Part shown: one piece after another, positions 21,115-28,013 of the stretch | Position numbering within the stretch: position 1 is the stretch's first letter | How the letters are laid out: every line of letters begins with the position of its first letter | Assembly (NCBI GenBank): GCA_019113985.1 | Contig: DXGJ01000065.1 | Coordinates: forward strand, 1-35,000 | Source of the DNA: Candidatus Levilactobacillus faecigallinarum | Lineage (GTDB): Bacteria > Bacillota > Bacilli > Lactobacillales > Lactobacillaceae | Length of the DNA: 35,000 nucleotides | Reading direction: 5' to 3' | Notes under the pieces: generated by a model | Seen by the model: the letters and a program-made list of their open reading frames with translations, nothing else | Told to the model about the DNA's origin: nothing | The model's database searches: none | Made by a program: the position numbers and the translations under genes

Positions 21115-21808
21115 AGGATTGCCCACCTCCTTGCGGCTGATTATTACGTTGATCGCGCTTAGCCCAGTTCCGGATAGTCGCTAGAAAATTCTTGTAGTGT
21201 TTACCGCTGGACGCTACGTAACTCGACAAACGCTCAATCCTGTTCTGCCAATCCTTGGGGAACTCCTTTTGGAGCTTCTCCATTTCCTTGTCGCTCAGCA
21301 GAACATTTTTGTATTCGCCGTATGCATGTCGGCTAATTTTATGCACAGGCTTTTTAGGCGGAGATGAAGGTTCGTCGACAGACGGACTACTGTTCTCTTT
21401 ACTACCCTTACCTAACCTATCCTTACCTAACCTAACCTGTGGTGACGAGCCGTCCACGGCACGTCCACGAACCGTATACGAACCGTTGACGCCTTCGTGA
21501 AGTTCATCCATCTCATCACCGTAAATCGTTGGTGTGTAGGTATCCTTCCGAATGTAATTGTGAATTTTCCAATCCCGAATGACGACTACACCTGAATCAA
21601 ACGTGAAAATAAACTGTTTAGCCATAAGTAATTTCAAATCATCATCAGAAGCACCAATCATGCGCTTAATCGTCTTGGAATTGGATACGAATCCATCATC
21701 ATCCGCATGCATATTTAGGTGAAAATACAGTGCCTGGGATGAGAGCGGCATGTCTAAAAATGTGTCGGTATCGGTTATTTTTTTACTGAACATTCTCCGT
21801 TGGGCCAT
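21095..21808 (-). CDS. Replisome organizer / replication initiator with internal iterons
   Basis: 237 residues. The N-terminal domain (FSKKITDTDTFLDMPLSSQA, then LYFHLNMHADDDGFVSNSK) is the winged-helix initiator domain found in DnaD-type phage replication proteins. A variable Ser/Pro/Lys linker (residues about 125-155) covers the repeated DNA at 21405-21439. The C-terminal part has LQKEFPKDWQNRIERLSSYV and NFLATIRNWAKRD. It overlaps the dnaC-like gene and follows SSB. Confidence 0.83.
   Translation of the reverse strand: MAQRRMFSKKITDTDTFLDMPLSSQALYFHLNMHADDDGFVSNSKTIKRMIGASDDDLKLLMAKQFIFTFDSGVVVIRDWKIHNYIRKDTYTPTIYGDEMDELHEGVNGSYTVRGRAVDGSSPQVRLGKDRLGKGSKENSSPSVDEPSSPPKKPVHKISRHAYGEYKNVLLSDKEMEKLQKEFPKDWQNRIERLSSYVASSGKHYKNFLATIRNWAKRDQRNNQPQGGGQSYGGVDF
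21405..21439. repeat. Iteron-like repeats inside the replisome organizer gene (putative phage origin)
   Basis: The top strand reads CCTTACCTAACCTA, TCCTTACCTAACCTAACCTG: two close copies of CCTTACCTAACC plus partial CTAACC units, encoding VRLGKDRLGKGS on the minus strand. Origins with short direct repeats inside the initiator gene are established for lactococcal and related phages. Replication from here is inferred. Confidence 0.55.
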
Positions 21809-21819
21809 GATTCACTCCC

Positions 21820-22266
21820 CTAAAATGGCATATCGTCATCGGAAACATTGATTGGGTCACCGCTATTGGCAAATGGATCATTAGTAGTCGAAGTCGGCGT
21901 CTGCTGCGGCATCGGCGAGTTCCCGCTTCCACCATAGTTGTTCTCGCTCCTTCTCTCCAAGAACGTAAAATCCTCAACGATTACCTCAGTCACGTACACG
22001 CGATTACCCTGTTGGTTTTCGTAATTACGTGTCTGAATATGCCCCTCAATGCCGACCAGTGAACCCTTGTGGAAGAAGTTTGCGAAATTCTCCGCGCCCT
22101 TACGCCAGATAACACACTGTACAAAATCCGCTTCACGTTCGCCCTGCTGATTTTTGAATCGGCGGTCTACGGCAAGATTGAACGTGCCGACGGCTGTACC
22201 GCCTTGTGTGTACCGCAAGTCAACATCCCGTGTCAGGCGGCCAGTTAGCACTACTCGATTAATCAT
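21820..22266 (-). CDS. ssb: Single-stranded DNA-binding protein
   Basis: 148 residues with the usual OB-fold start [20 protein letters not shown], the [15 protein letters not shown] strand, [20 protein letters not shown] and [18 protein letters not shown] Gly/Pro/Ser/Thr linker leads to the acidic tip DDDMPF, which recruits partner proteins. The ATG overlaps the Erf gene stop. It works with Erf and the initiator at the phage fork. Confidence 0.93.
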   Translation of the reverse strand: MINRVVLTGRLTRDVDLRYTQGGTAVGTFNLAVDRRFKNQQGEREADFVQCVIWRKGAENFANFFHKGSLVGIEGHIQTRNYENQQGNRVYVTEVIVEDFTFLERRSENNYGGSGNSPMPQQTPTSTTNDPFANSGDPINVSDDDMPF

Positions 22267-22970
22267 TTTTTATCATCCCCTTGGCTCTTTTTTGGATCAT
22301 CTGCCTTGTCACTTAGCTGGCGGGACACAACATCAATGAGTTCACGCCCCTGGTCATAGCTCAGCTTCTCAATCCCAGTAACATGTGACTTAATAAGATA
22401 GAACTTCTGAACCTCTGCAAGAGGCTTGTCGCCGAGGTTAGCCATCGATTTAAACAGCCCCATTAACTGTGTCATTTGCGCGTTAGTGATTGGCTTAACG
22501 CCCGGTTGATTCTGTCCACTGCCGCGTCCATTCTGCTGGTCTCGCGGGTCACTCTGTCTTCTATTCTGTTGGTTCTGATGATTGCTGGCCTGTTCCCCGT
22601 CGTCGTCAACATTCGATGAAATGCCGAACGCCGCCGATAAGGAATAACGCCGCGCATAGGTTTCGGCGGACCCAAAGCGTTGTGCATCTCGCTTGTCGGC
22701 GGGGATTGTGAGTGGCTCGAAAATCATGTACTCCCCACTGCTATGGATAATAAACGTCGACACACTTACTGAATGATCGCCAGAGGTCGCTTCTTGTCCC
22801 CAACTGAGCCCCTCGGGTAAAGCCTCATCAATGGCCTTTTGTACGCCCTCAAGGTCAACATAATTCTTTTTGAAGAAGGGATTCTTAGCTTCCTTCTTCG
22901 GTTGCTTGACCTTCACGCGAAACTCGTGCATGGCCTTCGCAATTGATTTAATGGAATCGCTAGTCTTCAT
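22263..22970 (-). CDS. erf: Erf-family single-strand annealing protein
   Basis: 235 residues starting at an ATG after GGGGGATTAGGA. The Erf core has [40 protein letters not shown] and [21 protein letters not shown] Gln/Asn/Arg-rich linker follows, then a C-terminal helical part ([19 protein letters not shown]). It promotes annealing and circularisation of phage DNA. The gene lies between Gam and SSB, as in other Erf phages. Confidence 0.9.
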   Translation of the reverse strand: MKTSDSIKSIAKAMHEFRVKVKQPKKEAKNPFFKKNYVDLEGVQKAIDEALPEGLSWGQEATSGDHSVSVSTFIIHSSGEYMIFEPLTIPADKRDAQRFGSAETYARRYSLSAAFGISSNVDDDGEQASNHQNQQNRRQSDPRDQQNGRGSGQNQPGVKPITNAQMTQLMGLFKSMANLGDKPLAEVQKFYLIKSHVTGIEKLSYDQGRELIDVVSRQLSDKADDPKKSQGDDKK

Positions 22971-22972
22971 TC

Positions 22973-23512
22973 CTAATCCCCCTTAGTCGGCTTAACCACC
23001 AGTGACATGGTGGCCTCTTTTTCAGTGGCCCCAGCCAACACCTGGCCGTCCTCGTTGACATAACGCCCCGCGACGAAATGGAACTGTTTCTTAATGGCCG
23101 CCTTATCTGGTTCCTCCTTGATTCTCAGCAGGTCGGTCAGCCCCTGGTCCTTGATGCTCTTCACCAGGGCACCCTCGGACCAGTTCACGCCGGCCGCCCT
23201 CTTGCGGGTCGACACCGTGCCATATGGCGTTTCAATTCGTGCTTTAGGGTCCGTCTGGCGAAGTTCCATCAGGTAGTCGCCTAATAGCCCCTCGAAGAAC
23301 CCGCGGCTGTCCTTATTGGCCTGTAGCTGACCGTCGCGCCACTCCTCAATACTATTAATTTGCTCTTGGGCGATTTGCTTAACATCGGCGTCCTTGGCAT
23401 CCAGTGCACGGTACTTGCGCATCGCCCAGGTTGCTGAACTAAGACTGTCAATCTTAAAGCTGGCGTCAGTAGATTGCGCCTGGTCTAGGTCGTGCTGTTC
23501 TAGTGCATCCAT
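22973..23512 (-). CDS. gam: Gam-like host-nuclease inhibitor
   Basis: 179 residues with GGGGGAAATCAC before the ATG. The family pattern is clear: two long helices (SATWAMRKYRALDAKDADVK through EQINSIEEWRDGQLQANKD), FFEGLLGDYLMELRQTD, then a small beta domain with ETPYGTVSTRKRA and the W-x-x-G-A segment. Gam proteins bind DNA ends and protect them from host RecBCD/AddAB-type nucleases. It is next to Erf. Confidence 0.88.
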   Translation of the reverse strand: MDALEQHDLDQAQSTDASFKIDSLSSATWAMRKYRALDAKDADVKQIAQEQINSIEEWRDGQLQANKDSRGFFEGLLGDYLMELRQTDPKARIETPYGTVSTRKRAAGVNWSEGALVKSIKDQGLTDLLRIKEEPDKAAIKKQFHFVAGRYVNEDGQVLAGATEKEATMSLVVKPTKGD

Positions 23513-23697
23513 GTGATTTCCCCCTTAGTTTTCAGTTCCAGCAATTGTCGTTTAGCCTGATCTAGGTCACGGAAGCAGGCTTCAAGGCCTTCATGATTAC
23601 TTGGGTCCACCGTGGTGTGATTGATAAAGAGCTTCGCGAGACGAATCTCACCCTTTAGGCACCAGCCCATTAGTGTTTCAAAAATTCGATTTACCAT
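23500..23697 (-). CDS. Hypothetical small phage protein
   Basis: 65 residues (MVNRIFETLMGWCLKGEIRL, ending KTKGEITWMH) after ACGGAGGATTTTTCA. It is helical, with a likely coiled coil in EACFRDLDQAKRQLLELKTK. Both ends overlap neighbouring genes. No family recognised. Confidence 0.6.
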   Translation of the reverse strand: MVNRIFETLMGWCLKGEIRLAKLFINHTTVDPSNHEGLEACFRDLDQAKRQLLELKTKGEITWMH

Positions 23698-23861
23698 TGA
23701 AAAATCCTCCGTTTCCGTCTACTATCGGAGTAGACAATTCTTTGTTCGAGCATTGTTGTTCGGTCCGCTAGCGGTGCAACGCTAACGGGCTTTTTTGATG
23801 TCCGTTCATTCAAATTGCGGAAGTACGTCGACTTTAGCGCTTGCCGAGTTCGTGACTTCAT
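23691..23861 (-). CDS. Small very basic phage protein
   Basis: 56 residues from the ATG at 23861 (MKSRTRQALKSTYFRNLNER) with TAGGAGGTG about ten bases before it. It is rich in Arg and Lys, ending SDSRRKRRIFQW, and probably binds nucleic acid. It overlaps the stop region of the HTH gene upstream and the start of the next gene. Confidence 0.55.
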   Translation of the reverse strand: MKSRTRQALKSTYFRNLNERTSKKPVSVAPLADRTTMLEQRIVYSDSRRKRRIFQW

Positions 23862-24105
23862 GCGACTGATCACCTCCTAAAAATTTGTGTGGTGTAATGA
23901 GCCATTCCAGGCTCATCCCCAACGCCCGCGCCAGGTCGCGAACTGTACTCAATCTCACATCCCCGACCTTCGCTGTGCGAATTGCCGTAAAAGTGGTTCG
24001 TGATAGTCCTGATTGACTGACGACATCTGGAATACTTAGGCCTTTGCAGGCCATAACAACTCTAACGTTGGTGGCTAGTGTGGCGTCCATTCGTACCTTT
24101 TCCAT
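23806..24105 (-). CDS. XRE-family helix-turn-helix protein
   Basis: 99 residues with AGGAGAAGCATC before the ATG. The HTH spans roughly residues 12-60: VRVVMACKGLSIPDVVSQSG, LSRTTFTAIRTAKVGDVRLS, then TVRDLARALGMSLEWLI. It is an early-operon regulator, possibly a Cro-like or modulator protein acting at phage promoters. The last 25 residues overlap the next small basic gene. Confidence 0.75.
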   Translation of the reverse strand: MEKVRMDATLATNVRVVMACKGLSIPDVVSQSGLSRTTFTAIRTAKVGDVRLSTVRDLARALGMSLEWLITPHKFLGGDQSHEVTNSASAKVDVLPQFE

Positions 24106-24196
24106 GATGCTTCTCCTTTCTAAGGATTAATTCGTAACCAATTCTCAACGCGCCGCCGATGCCGAACACCAGCGTGAAAATGATAACTGCTGTCAT
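24062..24196 (-). CDS. Small single-helix membrane protein
   Basis: 44 residues (MTAVIIFTLVFGIGGALRIG, then a basic tail). The first 20 residues form one membrane helix. The ATG overlaps the stop of the gene upstream as ATGA, and the 3' end overlaps the start of the HTH gene. Its ribosome site is weak (GATGG). Similar tiny membrane ORFs are frequent in lactobacillus phage early operons. Confidence 0.5.
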   Translation of the reverse strand: MTAVIIFTLVFGIGGALRIGYELILRKEKHHGKGTNGRHTSHQR

Positions 24197-24465
24197 TCGC
24201 CATCAGCGTCCGCATCCGCAATTGAGAAGGTGTATTGAATCAGACCGGATTCCTTTTTTGTGTTGGTGATGCGAATGCCATATTGGCCCAGGTTTTCGAT
24301 TGATTCATCGCTGAGCTCATTTTTGACTCGTGCGATAGCCGTCGTTTCACCAGCGCTAGAGGCAGTATCAATTGCCGCCGAGATGGTATAACCATCGTAT
24401 TTAACCTGATTATTTTGAGCCTTCAACGCGATTTCCCGCGCTTGGCTGTCTGTGATTGTGATCAT
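24193..24465 (-). CDS. Hypothetical phage protein
   Basis: 90 residues from the ATG at 24465 (MITITDSQAREIALKAQNNQ), preceded by AGGAGGAAACACA. Predicted order is helix, strand pair (GYTISAAIDTASS), helix, strand (YGIRITNTKK) and strand (IQYTFSIADADADGE). The C-terminus is acidic. No family recognised. Confidence 0.65.
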   Translation of the reverse strand: MITITDSQAREIALKAQNNQVKYDGYTISAAIDTASSAGETTAIARVKNELSDESIENLGQYGIRITNTKKESGLIQYTFSIADADADGE

Positions 24466-24476
24466 TGTGTTTCCTC

Positions 24477-24617
24477 CTAATCGAATAATTGGCTGAACCA
24501 CTTTTTAAACGACCCAGCATGTGTAACTGACTGACACAATGTGTACCCAGCAAAGATTGCAGCTCCATAGCGGGCCGCAAACCATACTGTTTCTGATAAC
24601 GCTTGACCGAAATTCAT
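24477..24617 (-). CDS. Small phage protein with one hydrophobic segment
   Basis: 46 residues (MNFGQALSETVWFAARYGAA, then IFAGYTLCQSVTHAGSFKKW) with GGGAGTGAGCTTA before the ATG. A central Ala/Phe-rich segment could span the membrane once. It fills the gap between two recognised early genes and its stop overlaps the next ribosome site. Confidence 0.5.
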   Translation of the reverse strand: MNFGQALSETVWFAARYGAAIFAGYTLCQSVTHAGSFKKWFSQLFD

Positions 24618-24661
24618 TAAGCTCACTCCCAATCGCTAATCATCAACGCCTAGCCCGGCAC

Positions 24662-24946
24662 TTAAATGTGATAATCCTGATGATCAGCGACAAACTTTTC
24701 GACGGCTCTACGCGAATACTTGGGATATTTACTCCCTGGAATTGGCGTCTGTGGAAAACCGTGTTGGTTCACGATGCGTTGCGTTAAATCGTTACTTACG
24801 TGGTAATACTCTTTGTTGACCTGTTGCGCGGTGATAAGGTCATCATTAGGTTGCAAGCGGTCCTGTACCTTAGCCGTCACATCTGGAAGCAGAGCCTGCA
24901 GCAGGGTCTGAATGACCACCTCACCGATTGCCGAGGTATCTTGCAT
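24662..24946 (-). CDS. DUF771/excisionase-like DNA-binding phage protein
   Basis: 94 residues with AAGAAGGTGACAAC before the ATG. An N-terminal helix is followed by LITAQQVNKEYYHVSNDLTQ and a winged-helix-like end with GSKYPKYSRRAVEKFVADHQ. The pattern of a small helix-turn-helix plus a K/R-Y-x-x-x-A-V-x-x-F end matches DUF771 and excisionase-like proteins. It is the last recognised minus-strand gene before the plus-strand insert, so it may act in DNA binding or excision. Confidence 0.6.
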   Translation of the reverse strand: MQDTSAIGEVVIQTLLQALLPDVTAKVQDRLQPNDDLITAQQVNKEYYHVSNDLTQRIVNQHGFPQTPIPGSKYPKYSRRAVEKFVADHQDYHI

Positions 24947-24965
24947 GTTGTCACCTTCTTTGCGA

Positions 24966-24971
24966 TATACT
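24966..24971 (+). promoter_or_regulatory. Possible -10 box for the plus-strand membrane gene
   Basis: TATACT lies about 50 bases before the ATG at 25020. The best upstream hexamer is TTGCAT with a long 19-base spacer, so the -35 is weak. Support is modest. Confidence 0.35.
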
Positions 24972-25019
24972 TTAGTTACTTCTTGTTGCTTACAAATTAA
25001 CTTAGGTGGTGATTTTTAG

Positions 25020-25601
25020 ATGGAACTAGCTGTACACATACAGTGGTGGAAACTAATCCCCTGGAAAGAAATCAGTACATATTTGGTCCCATTAGTTAGT
25101 ATCCTTGCTAGTTACCTAATTGGTAGAATACAAAGTTCAAATTCCCAGCGAAACGATGTACGCCAAAAGCGATATGAGCAACTTTATCTACCTGTTATTC
25201 GTGACCTGATTGAATCGGGATATTGGCGTACTGATCCTCAAGTGGCACACAAATCAATAGCAACTGATTTTTATCCAATGCTCAGTCAGCACATAGAATT
25301 AATGGGGAATCGTTCTGCTATAGCTTTCATAAATTTTGAAATGCCTTTGTTTACTTACAAAGTAGACTTAGGGCTATTACTCGATTCCCACAAAAATCCT
25401 AAGGAGACCCCATACAAGATTCCTCAAAAAGATAAGGATGCCTACAATATCGCCTTTCTCAGCCTAGTTGCGGCGCTATTAGCAGAAAGTAGCCAACTAG
25501 CACATAAGTTAAAATTTCCAGACCTATCAGAAACCATTTCAAGCAGTTTCGATTTACAAATGCATAAGTGGCTACAATTAGAAGACCAAGACCAGAACTA
25601 A
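25020..25601 (+). CDS. Membrane-anchored protein in reverse orientation within the early region
   Basis: 193 residues with GGTGGTGATTTTTAG before the ATG. One membrane segment lies near the N-terminus (YLVPLVSILASYLIG), followed by a basic, helical cytoplasmic domain (NDVRQKRYEQLYLPVIRDLI, then YPMLSQHIELMGNRSAIAFI and a Leu/Ala-rich helix). It is read opposite to all surrounding early genes, has its own possible promoter and is AT-richer. No family recognised. It may be an exclusion or defence gene expressed from the prophage. Confidence 0.65.
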   Translation: MELAVHIQWWKLIPWKEISTYLVPLVSILASYLIGRIQSSNSQRNDVRQKRYEQLYLPVIRDLIESGYWRTDPQVAHKSIATDFYPMLSQHIELMGNRSAIAFINFEMPLFTYKVDLGLLLDSHKNPKETPYKIPQKDKDAYNIAFLSLVAALLAESSQLAHKLKFPDLSETISSSFDLQMHKWLQLEDQDQN

Positions 25602-25631
25602 TAAGTTGTGTCATCTATCACCTCCCTCTAT

Positions 25632-25844
25632 TCAAATCTTAAGAAAATTAGATTCGTATTTGATTTTGTTATAGGCGTATTGAAGACTTGCGTATGCTAC
25701 ATCATGCGTTAAGTCTTCTTTTTTCATGAGATCAACAATCTCATCACCAATATGCCGACTTGTTTCACCAAACAAATCGCTAACGGGATTCTCTCTTCTA
25801 AAATCCTGCAGGTAAGTTGAACGGTTTGCTTCTAATTCGTTCAT
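25632..25844 (-). CDS. Hypothetical small phage protein
   Basis: 70 residues (MNELEANRSTYLQDFRRENP, ending NKIKYESNFLKI), acidic and helical, with DEIVDLMKKEDLTHDVAYAS in the middle. The ATG overlaps the antirepressor stop by four bases, so it is read in the same early transcript. No family recognised. Confidence 0.65.
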   Translation of the reverse strand: MNELEANRSTYLQDFRRENPVSDLFGETSRHIGDEIVDLMKKEDLTHDVAYASLQYAYNKIKYESNFLKI

Positions 25845-26617
25845 TCCGCTTCGTCCTCCATTCCCAGAAATTTGTTGATAAAGTACTGTTGACCCTTACC
25901 GGTCACTTTGGTGGTCACGCTGACTGTCGACCGGCCATCTGAATGGGTAACGACGGTTTCCTTGACGTCGAACAGCTTCATATCCATAGAGCGTTGCGTT
26001 GGCGTGTTGTACGAATCGCCCTTGCGACTACTTAGGTAATTATTCTCCCGCATCCAGCGGAACAGGCGATTCTGACCGATATCGATGCCATTCTGCTTGA
26101 TGGCCTTGGCCAGCGTCCCGATTAGGATAGATTTCTTGGAAGAGGTCACGGCATCGGCAAACAACGCTTTAGGTTGCATGACCGCGTTCTCGTCGTGGAG
26201 TCGTTGGTTTTCGGCCTTCGCTTCCTTGTAGCGCTCCAGTGCGGCAATCATCATATCTGGATTGGACAGCCACTCGGCGGCCGTGTCGGGTGCAACGTAC
26301 GCACCGTCGCGGCGAATGGATGGGAGAACTGTGCCGGTGACCCAGTGCTTAAATCGCTTGGCTGCCGGTAACTTGCTCGACATGATCAGTGAGTACACAC
26401 CGGATTCGGTGATAATAAGTTGTTCACGCAGTTGACCCGCGGTACCAATTTGGTACTTCAGCTTGTCCTCTCCATCAACATGGGCATTGATATCACGGCT
26501 CCCATTCTTATATCCCAAAACGTCAGCTACATCTTTGCCTACAAAATACGGAATGTTATTAACTAGAATCGTTCGTACCCTTTTTCCTTCAAAATTAAAT
26601 AATGTAACTTGATTCAA
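25841..26617 (-). CDS. Phage antirepressor (BRO-N plus KilAC)
   Basis: 258 residues from a TTG at 26617 (NQVTLFNFEGKRVRTILVNN); AAAGGTGG precedes it, and the longer frame overlaps the Cro gene. The BRO-N part has YFVGKDVADVLGYKNGSRDI and TESGVYSLIMSSKLPAAKRF, KHWVTGTVLPSIRRDGAYV. The C-terminal KilAC domain has SILIGTLAKAIKQNGIDIGQ, NRLFRWMRENNYL and GKGQQYFINKFLG. It would interfere with the CI repressor during induction. It is the second gene of the lytic operon, after Cro. Confidence 0.9.
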   Translation of the reverse strand: MNQVTLFNFEGKRVRTILVNNIPYFVGKDVADVLGYKNGSRDINAHVDGEDKLKYQIGTAGQLREQLIITESGVYSLIMSSKLPAAKRFKHWVTGTVLPSIRRDGAYVAPDTAAEWLSNPDMMIAALERYKEAKAENQRLHDENAVMQPKALFADAVTSSKKSILIGTLAKAIKQNGIDIGQNRLFRWMRENNYLSSRKGDSYNTPTQRSMDMKLFDVKETVVTHSDGRSTVSVTTKVTGKGQQYFINKFLGMEDEAE

Positions 26618-26618
26618 C

Positions 26619-26819
26619 TCATTCACCACCTTTTGTAAAATATTCAATTGAAACACCAAGCGCTTTTGAAACCTTGATGATGTTCTCGAAGCTTGGATTA
26701 TTTTCTTTCCACTTCGATACGTTTCCGTTTGATAAACCTGCTTCATGTTCCAACTGATAGATGCTCATATTTCGCAACTTCGCAAGTTGTACAATGCGTT
26801 GGTATACGTTGCTTACCAT
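26619..26819 (-). CDS. cro: Cro-like repressor (XRE family)
   Basis: 66 residues, almost entirely one helix-turn-helix domain: VYQRIVQLAKLRNMSIYQLE, HEAGLSNGNVSKWKENNPSF, ENIIKVSKALGVSIEYFTKG. It is a close relative of the N-terminal domain of the CI protein at 27067, sharing the Y-Q-R-I start and the L-S-N-G-x-[VI]-S-K-W motif, so the two probably bind the same operators. GGAGAGGGATAA precedes the ATG. Confidence 0.88.
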   Translation of the reverse strand: MVSNVYQRIVQLAKLRNMSIYQLEHEAGLSNGNVSKWKENNPSFENIIKVSKALGVSIEYFTKGGE

Positions 26820-26835
26820 TTATCCCTCTCCTTTC

Positions 26836-26847
26836 CGAAATATTTCT
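26836..26847. promoter_or_regulatory. Operator site O1 (CGAAATATTTCT)
   Basis: One base off the palindromic consensus AGAAnnnnTTCT shared by the sites in this region. It lies just upstream of the cro start and could repress cro directly. Confidence 0.45.
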
Positions 26848-26868
26848 AAGAAATATACACCTATCCCG

Positions 26869-26897
26869 TTGACAATTAATAGAAATGATTCTATTAT
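26869..26897 (+). promoter_or_regulatory. Rightward promoter for the cI operon with operator O2 in its spacer
   Basis: TTGACA, exactly 17 bases, then TATTAT. Operator AGAAATGATTCT (26881-26892) occupies the spacer and the first base of the -10. It points toward cI at 27067, giving a long leader of about 165 bases. Confidence 0.65.
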
Positions 26898-26930
26898 TAA
26901 ATCGTACTAAAGAGCCTGAACACTTCTCAT

Positions 26931-26941
26931 AGAAGCATTCT
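26931..26941. promoter_or_regulatory. Operator-like site O3 (AGAAGCATTCT)
   Basis: A shorter palindrome with a 3-base centre, AGAA-GCA-TTCT, lying between the two promoters. Confidence 0.35.
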
Positions 26942-26981
26942 GGATAGGATGTATTTGTTATGCTCCCTCAAGCACAGGTAC

Positions 26982-27010
26982 ATCGTATATCAGAAATATT
27001 TCTGTGTCAA
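26982..27010 (-). promoter_or_regulatory. Leftward lytic promoter with operator O4 in its spacer
   Basis: On the minus strand TTGACA, 17 bases, TACGAT. Operator AGAAATATTTCT (26992-27003) lies in the spacer. It reads toward cro, so its transcript crosses the rightward promoter at 26869-26897. Confidence 0.62.
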
Positions 27011-27021
27011 GAGTTTTATTT

Positions 27022-27033
27022 AGAACTGTTTCT
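27022..27033. promoter_or_regulatory. Operator site O5 (AGAACTGTTTCT)
   Basis: Matches AGAAnnnnTTCT. It lies 30 bases from O4 and between the leftward -35 and the cI start, so a repressor bound here could cooperate with one at O4. Confidence 0.45.
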
Positions 27034-27066
27034 GGGACCTATTTTTATTTGGAGGTTTATTATATT

Positions 27067-27480
27067 ATGACGACGTACCAGCGAATAAAGAAATTAGCAT
27101 CTCAACGCCACCTTAGCATTGCTGAACTTGAAAGAACCCTAAAGCTCTCCAATGGATCTATTTCTAAATGGGATAAATCAATGCCTAACTCTAAGTACTT
27201 AGCCATTGTTGCGGATTACTTCAGCGTATCTACTGACTACTTACTGGGTCGCACTGATATTCCTAGTTTCAGTGCTAGTGATGAACAGGACATTCAAAAA
27301 ACCGTTAATGACATGATAAAAGGACTTTCCAATAAAGAGTCACTTGCTTTTCTAAAAAACGGTAATGAAGAAATTGGCGAAACCGATGCTGAGCTGTTAC
27401 GTGCTTCATTGGAAACAGTTGCAAGACAATCTTTGTTATTGTCTCGCCAACGTTCCAAAAAGAATAACGATAACAAATAA
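27067..27480 (+). CDS. CI-like repressor (XRE family, no peptidase domain)
   Basis: 137 residues from the ATG at 27067, after TTTGGAGG. The N-terminal HTH (TYQRIKKLASQRHLSIAELE, LKLSNGSISKWDKSMPNSK) is followed by VADYFSVSTDYLLGRTD. The C-terminal part is a helical oligomerisation region without the Ala-Gly cleavage site and Ser/Lys dyad of LexA-type repressors. The next gene is an ImmA/IrrE protease, so induction is probably by proteolysis as in ICEBs1 ImmR/ImmA. Confidence 0.88.
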   Translation: MTTYQRIKKLASQRHLSIAELERTLKLSNGSISKWDKSMPNSKYLAIVADYFSVSTDYLLGRTDIPSFSASDEQDIQKTVNDMIKGLSNKESLAFLKNGNEEIGETDAELLRASLETVARQSLLLSRQRSKKNNDNK

Positions 27481-27493
27481 GGCCGGTGAGTTA

Positions 27494-27961
27494 ATGCAAC
27501 GCGAACAAATTAGAAATATTGCAATTAACCTTGTTAAAAAATACCAAACTAATGATCCCTTCAAGCTATGCAAATACCTCGCAATCCCTGTGTACTACTT
27601 GGAATTGGGAGACAATATCATGGGCTATCGTACAGATATGTACGGTGTCTCCTCAATCGTGATAAATTCGAGTCTGAACGCATCTGAGCAACGCATAACT
27701 TGCGGCCATGAATTAGGACACGATCAATGTGGGCATAATGACGACACTGATTTTTTGCGAAAATCATCGTTATATTCGCAAGTTTACAAAGGTGAATTTG
27801 AGGCTAATACATTCATGGTTGAATTAATGCTTGCTAAAAGTGATCTTGATGACATCGATACTCAAGAAGGCGTCCTAAGATCATTATCCATCCCAGCATG
27901 GGCTGCCAATTACGTTGATTGGGCTCATGTTAAAAAAATGCTGGTGGTGGCTAATCACTGA
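27494..27961 (+). CDS. ImmA/IrrE metallopeptidase
   Basis: 155 residues. The zinc site is GHELGHDQCGH (H-E-x-x-H), with a downstream GEFEANTFMVELMLAK helix that carries the third ligand region. Proteins of this type cut the cognate repressor on induction. GGTGAG precedes the ATG, 13 bases after the cI stop, so they are co-transcribed. A longer upstream frame overlaps cI and has no ribosome site. Confidence 0.9.
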   Translation: MQREQIRNIAINLVKKYQTNDPFKLCKYLAIPVYYLELGDNIMGYRTDMYGVSSIVINSSLNASEQRITCGHELGHDQCGHNDDTDFLRKSSLYSQVYKGEFEANTFMVELMLAKSDLDDIDTQEGVLRSLSIPAWAANYVDWAHVKKMLVVANH

Positions 27962-28013
27962 TAGCGTTATCATAATATTGTTAATCGATAAAGTGTTTGG
28001 GGAGATGGATTAT

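Noticed and set aside
24648-24661. 14-base word CGCCTAGCCCGGCA that also occurs near 29623-29636
   Set aside because: One or two chance repeats of 14 bases are expected in a 35-kb window, and the contexts differ; not evidence of an attachment site or mobile element.
27067-27480. LexA-type self-cleaving repressor
   Set aside because: The protein is only 137 residues and lacks the peptidase domain; the adjacent ImmA/IrrE gene offers a different induction route.
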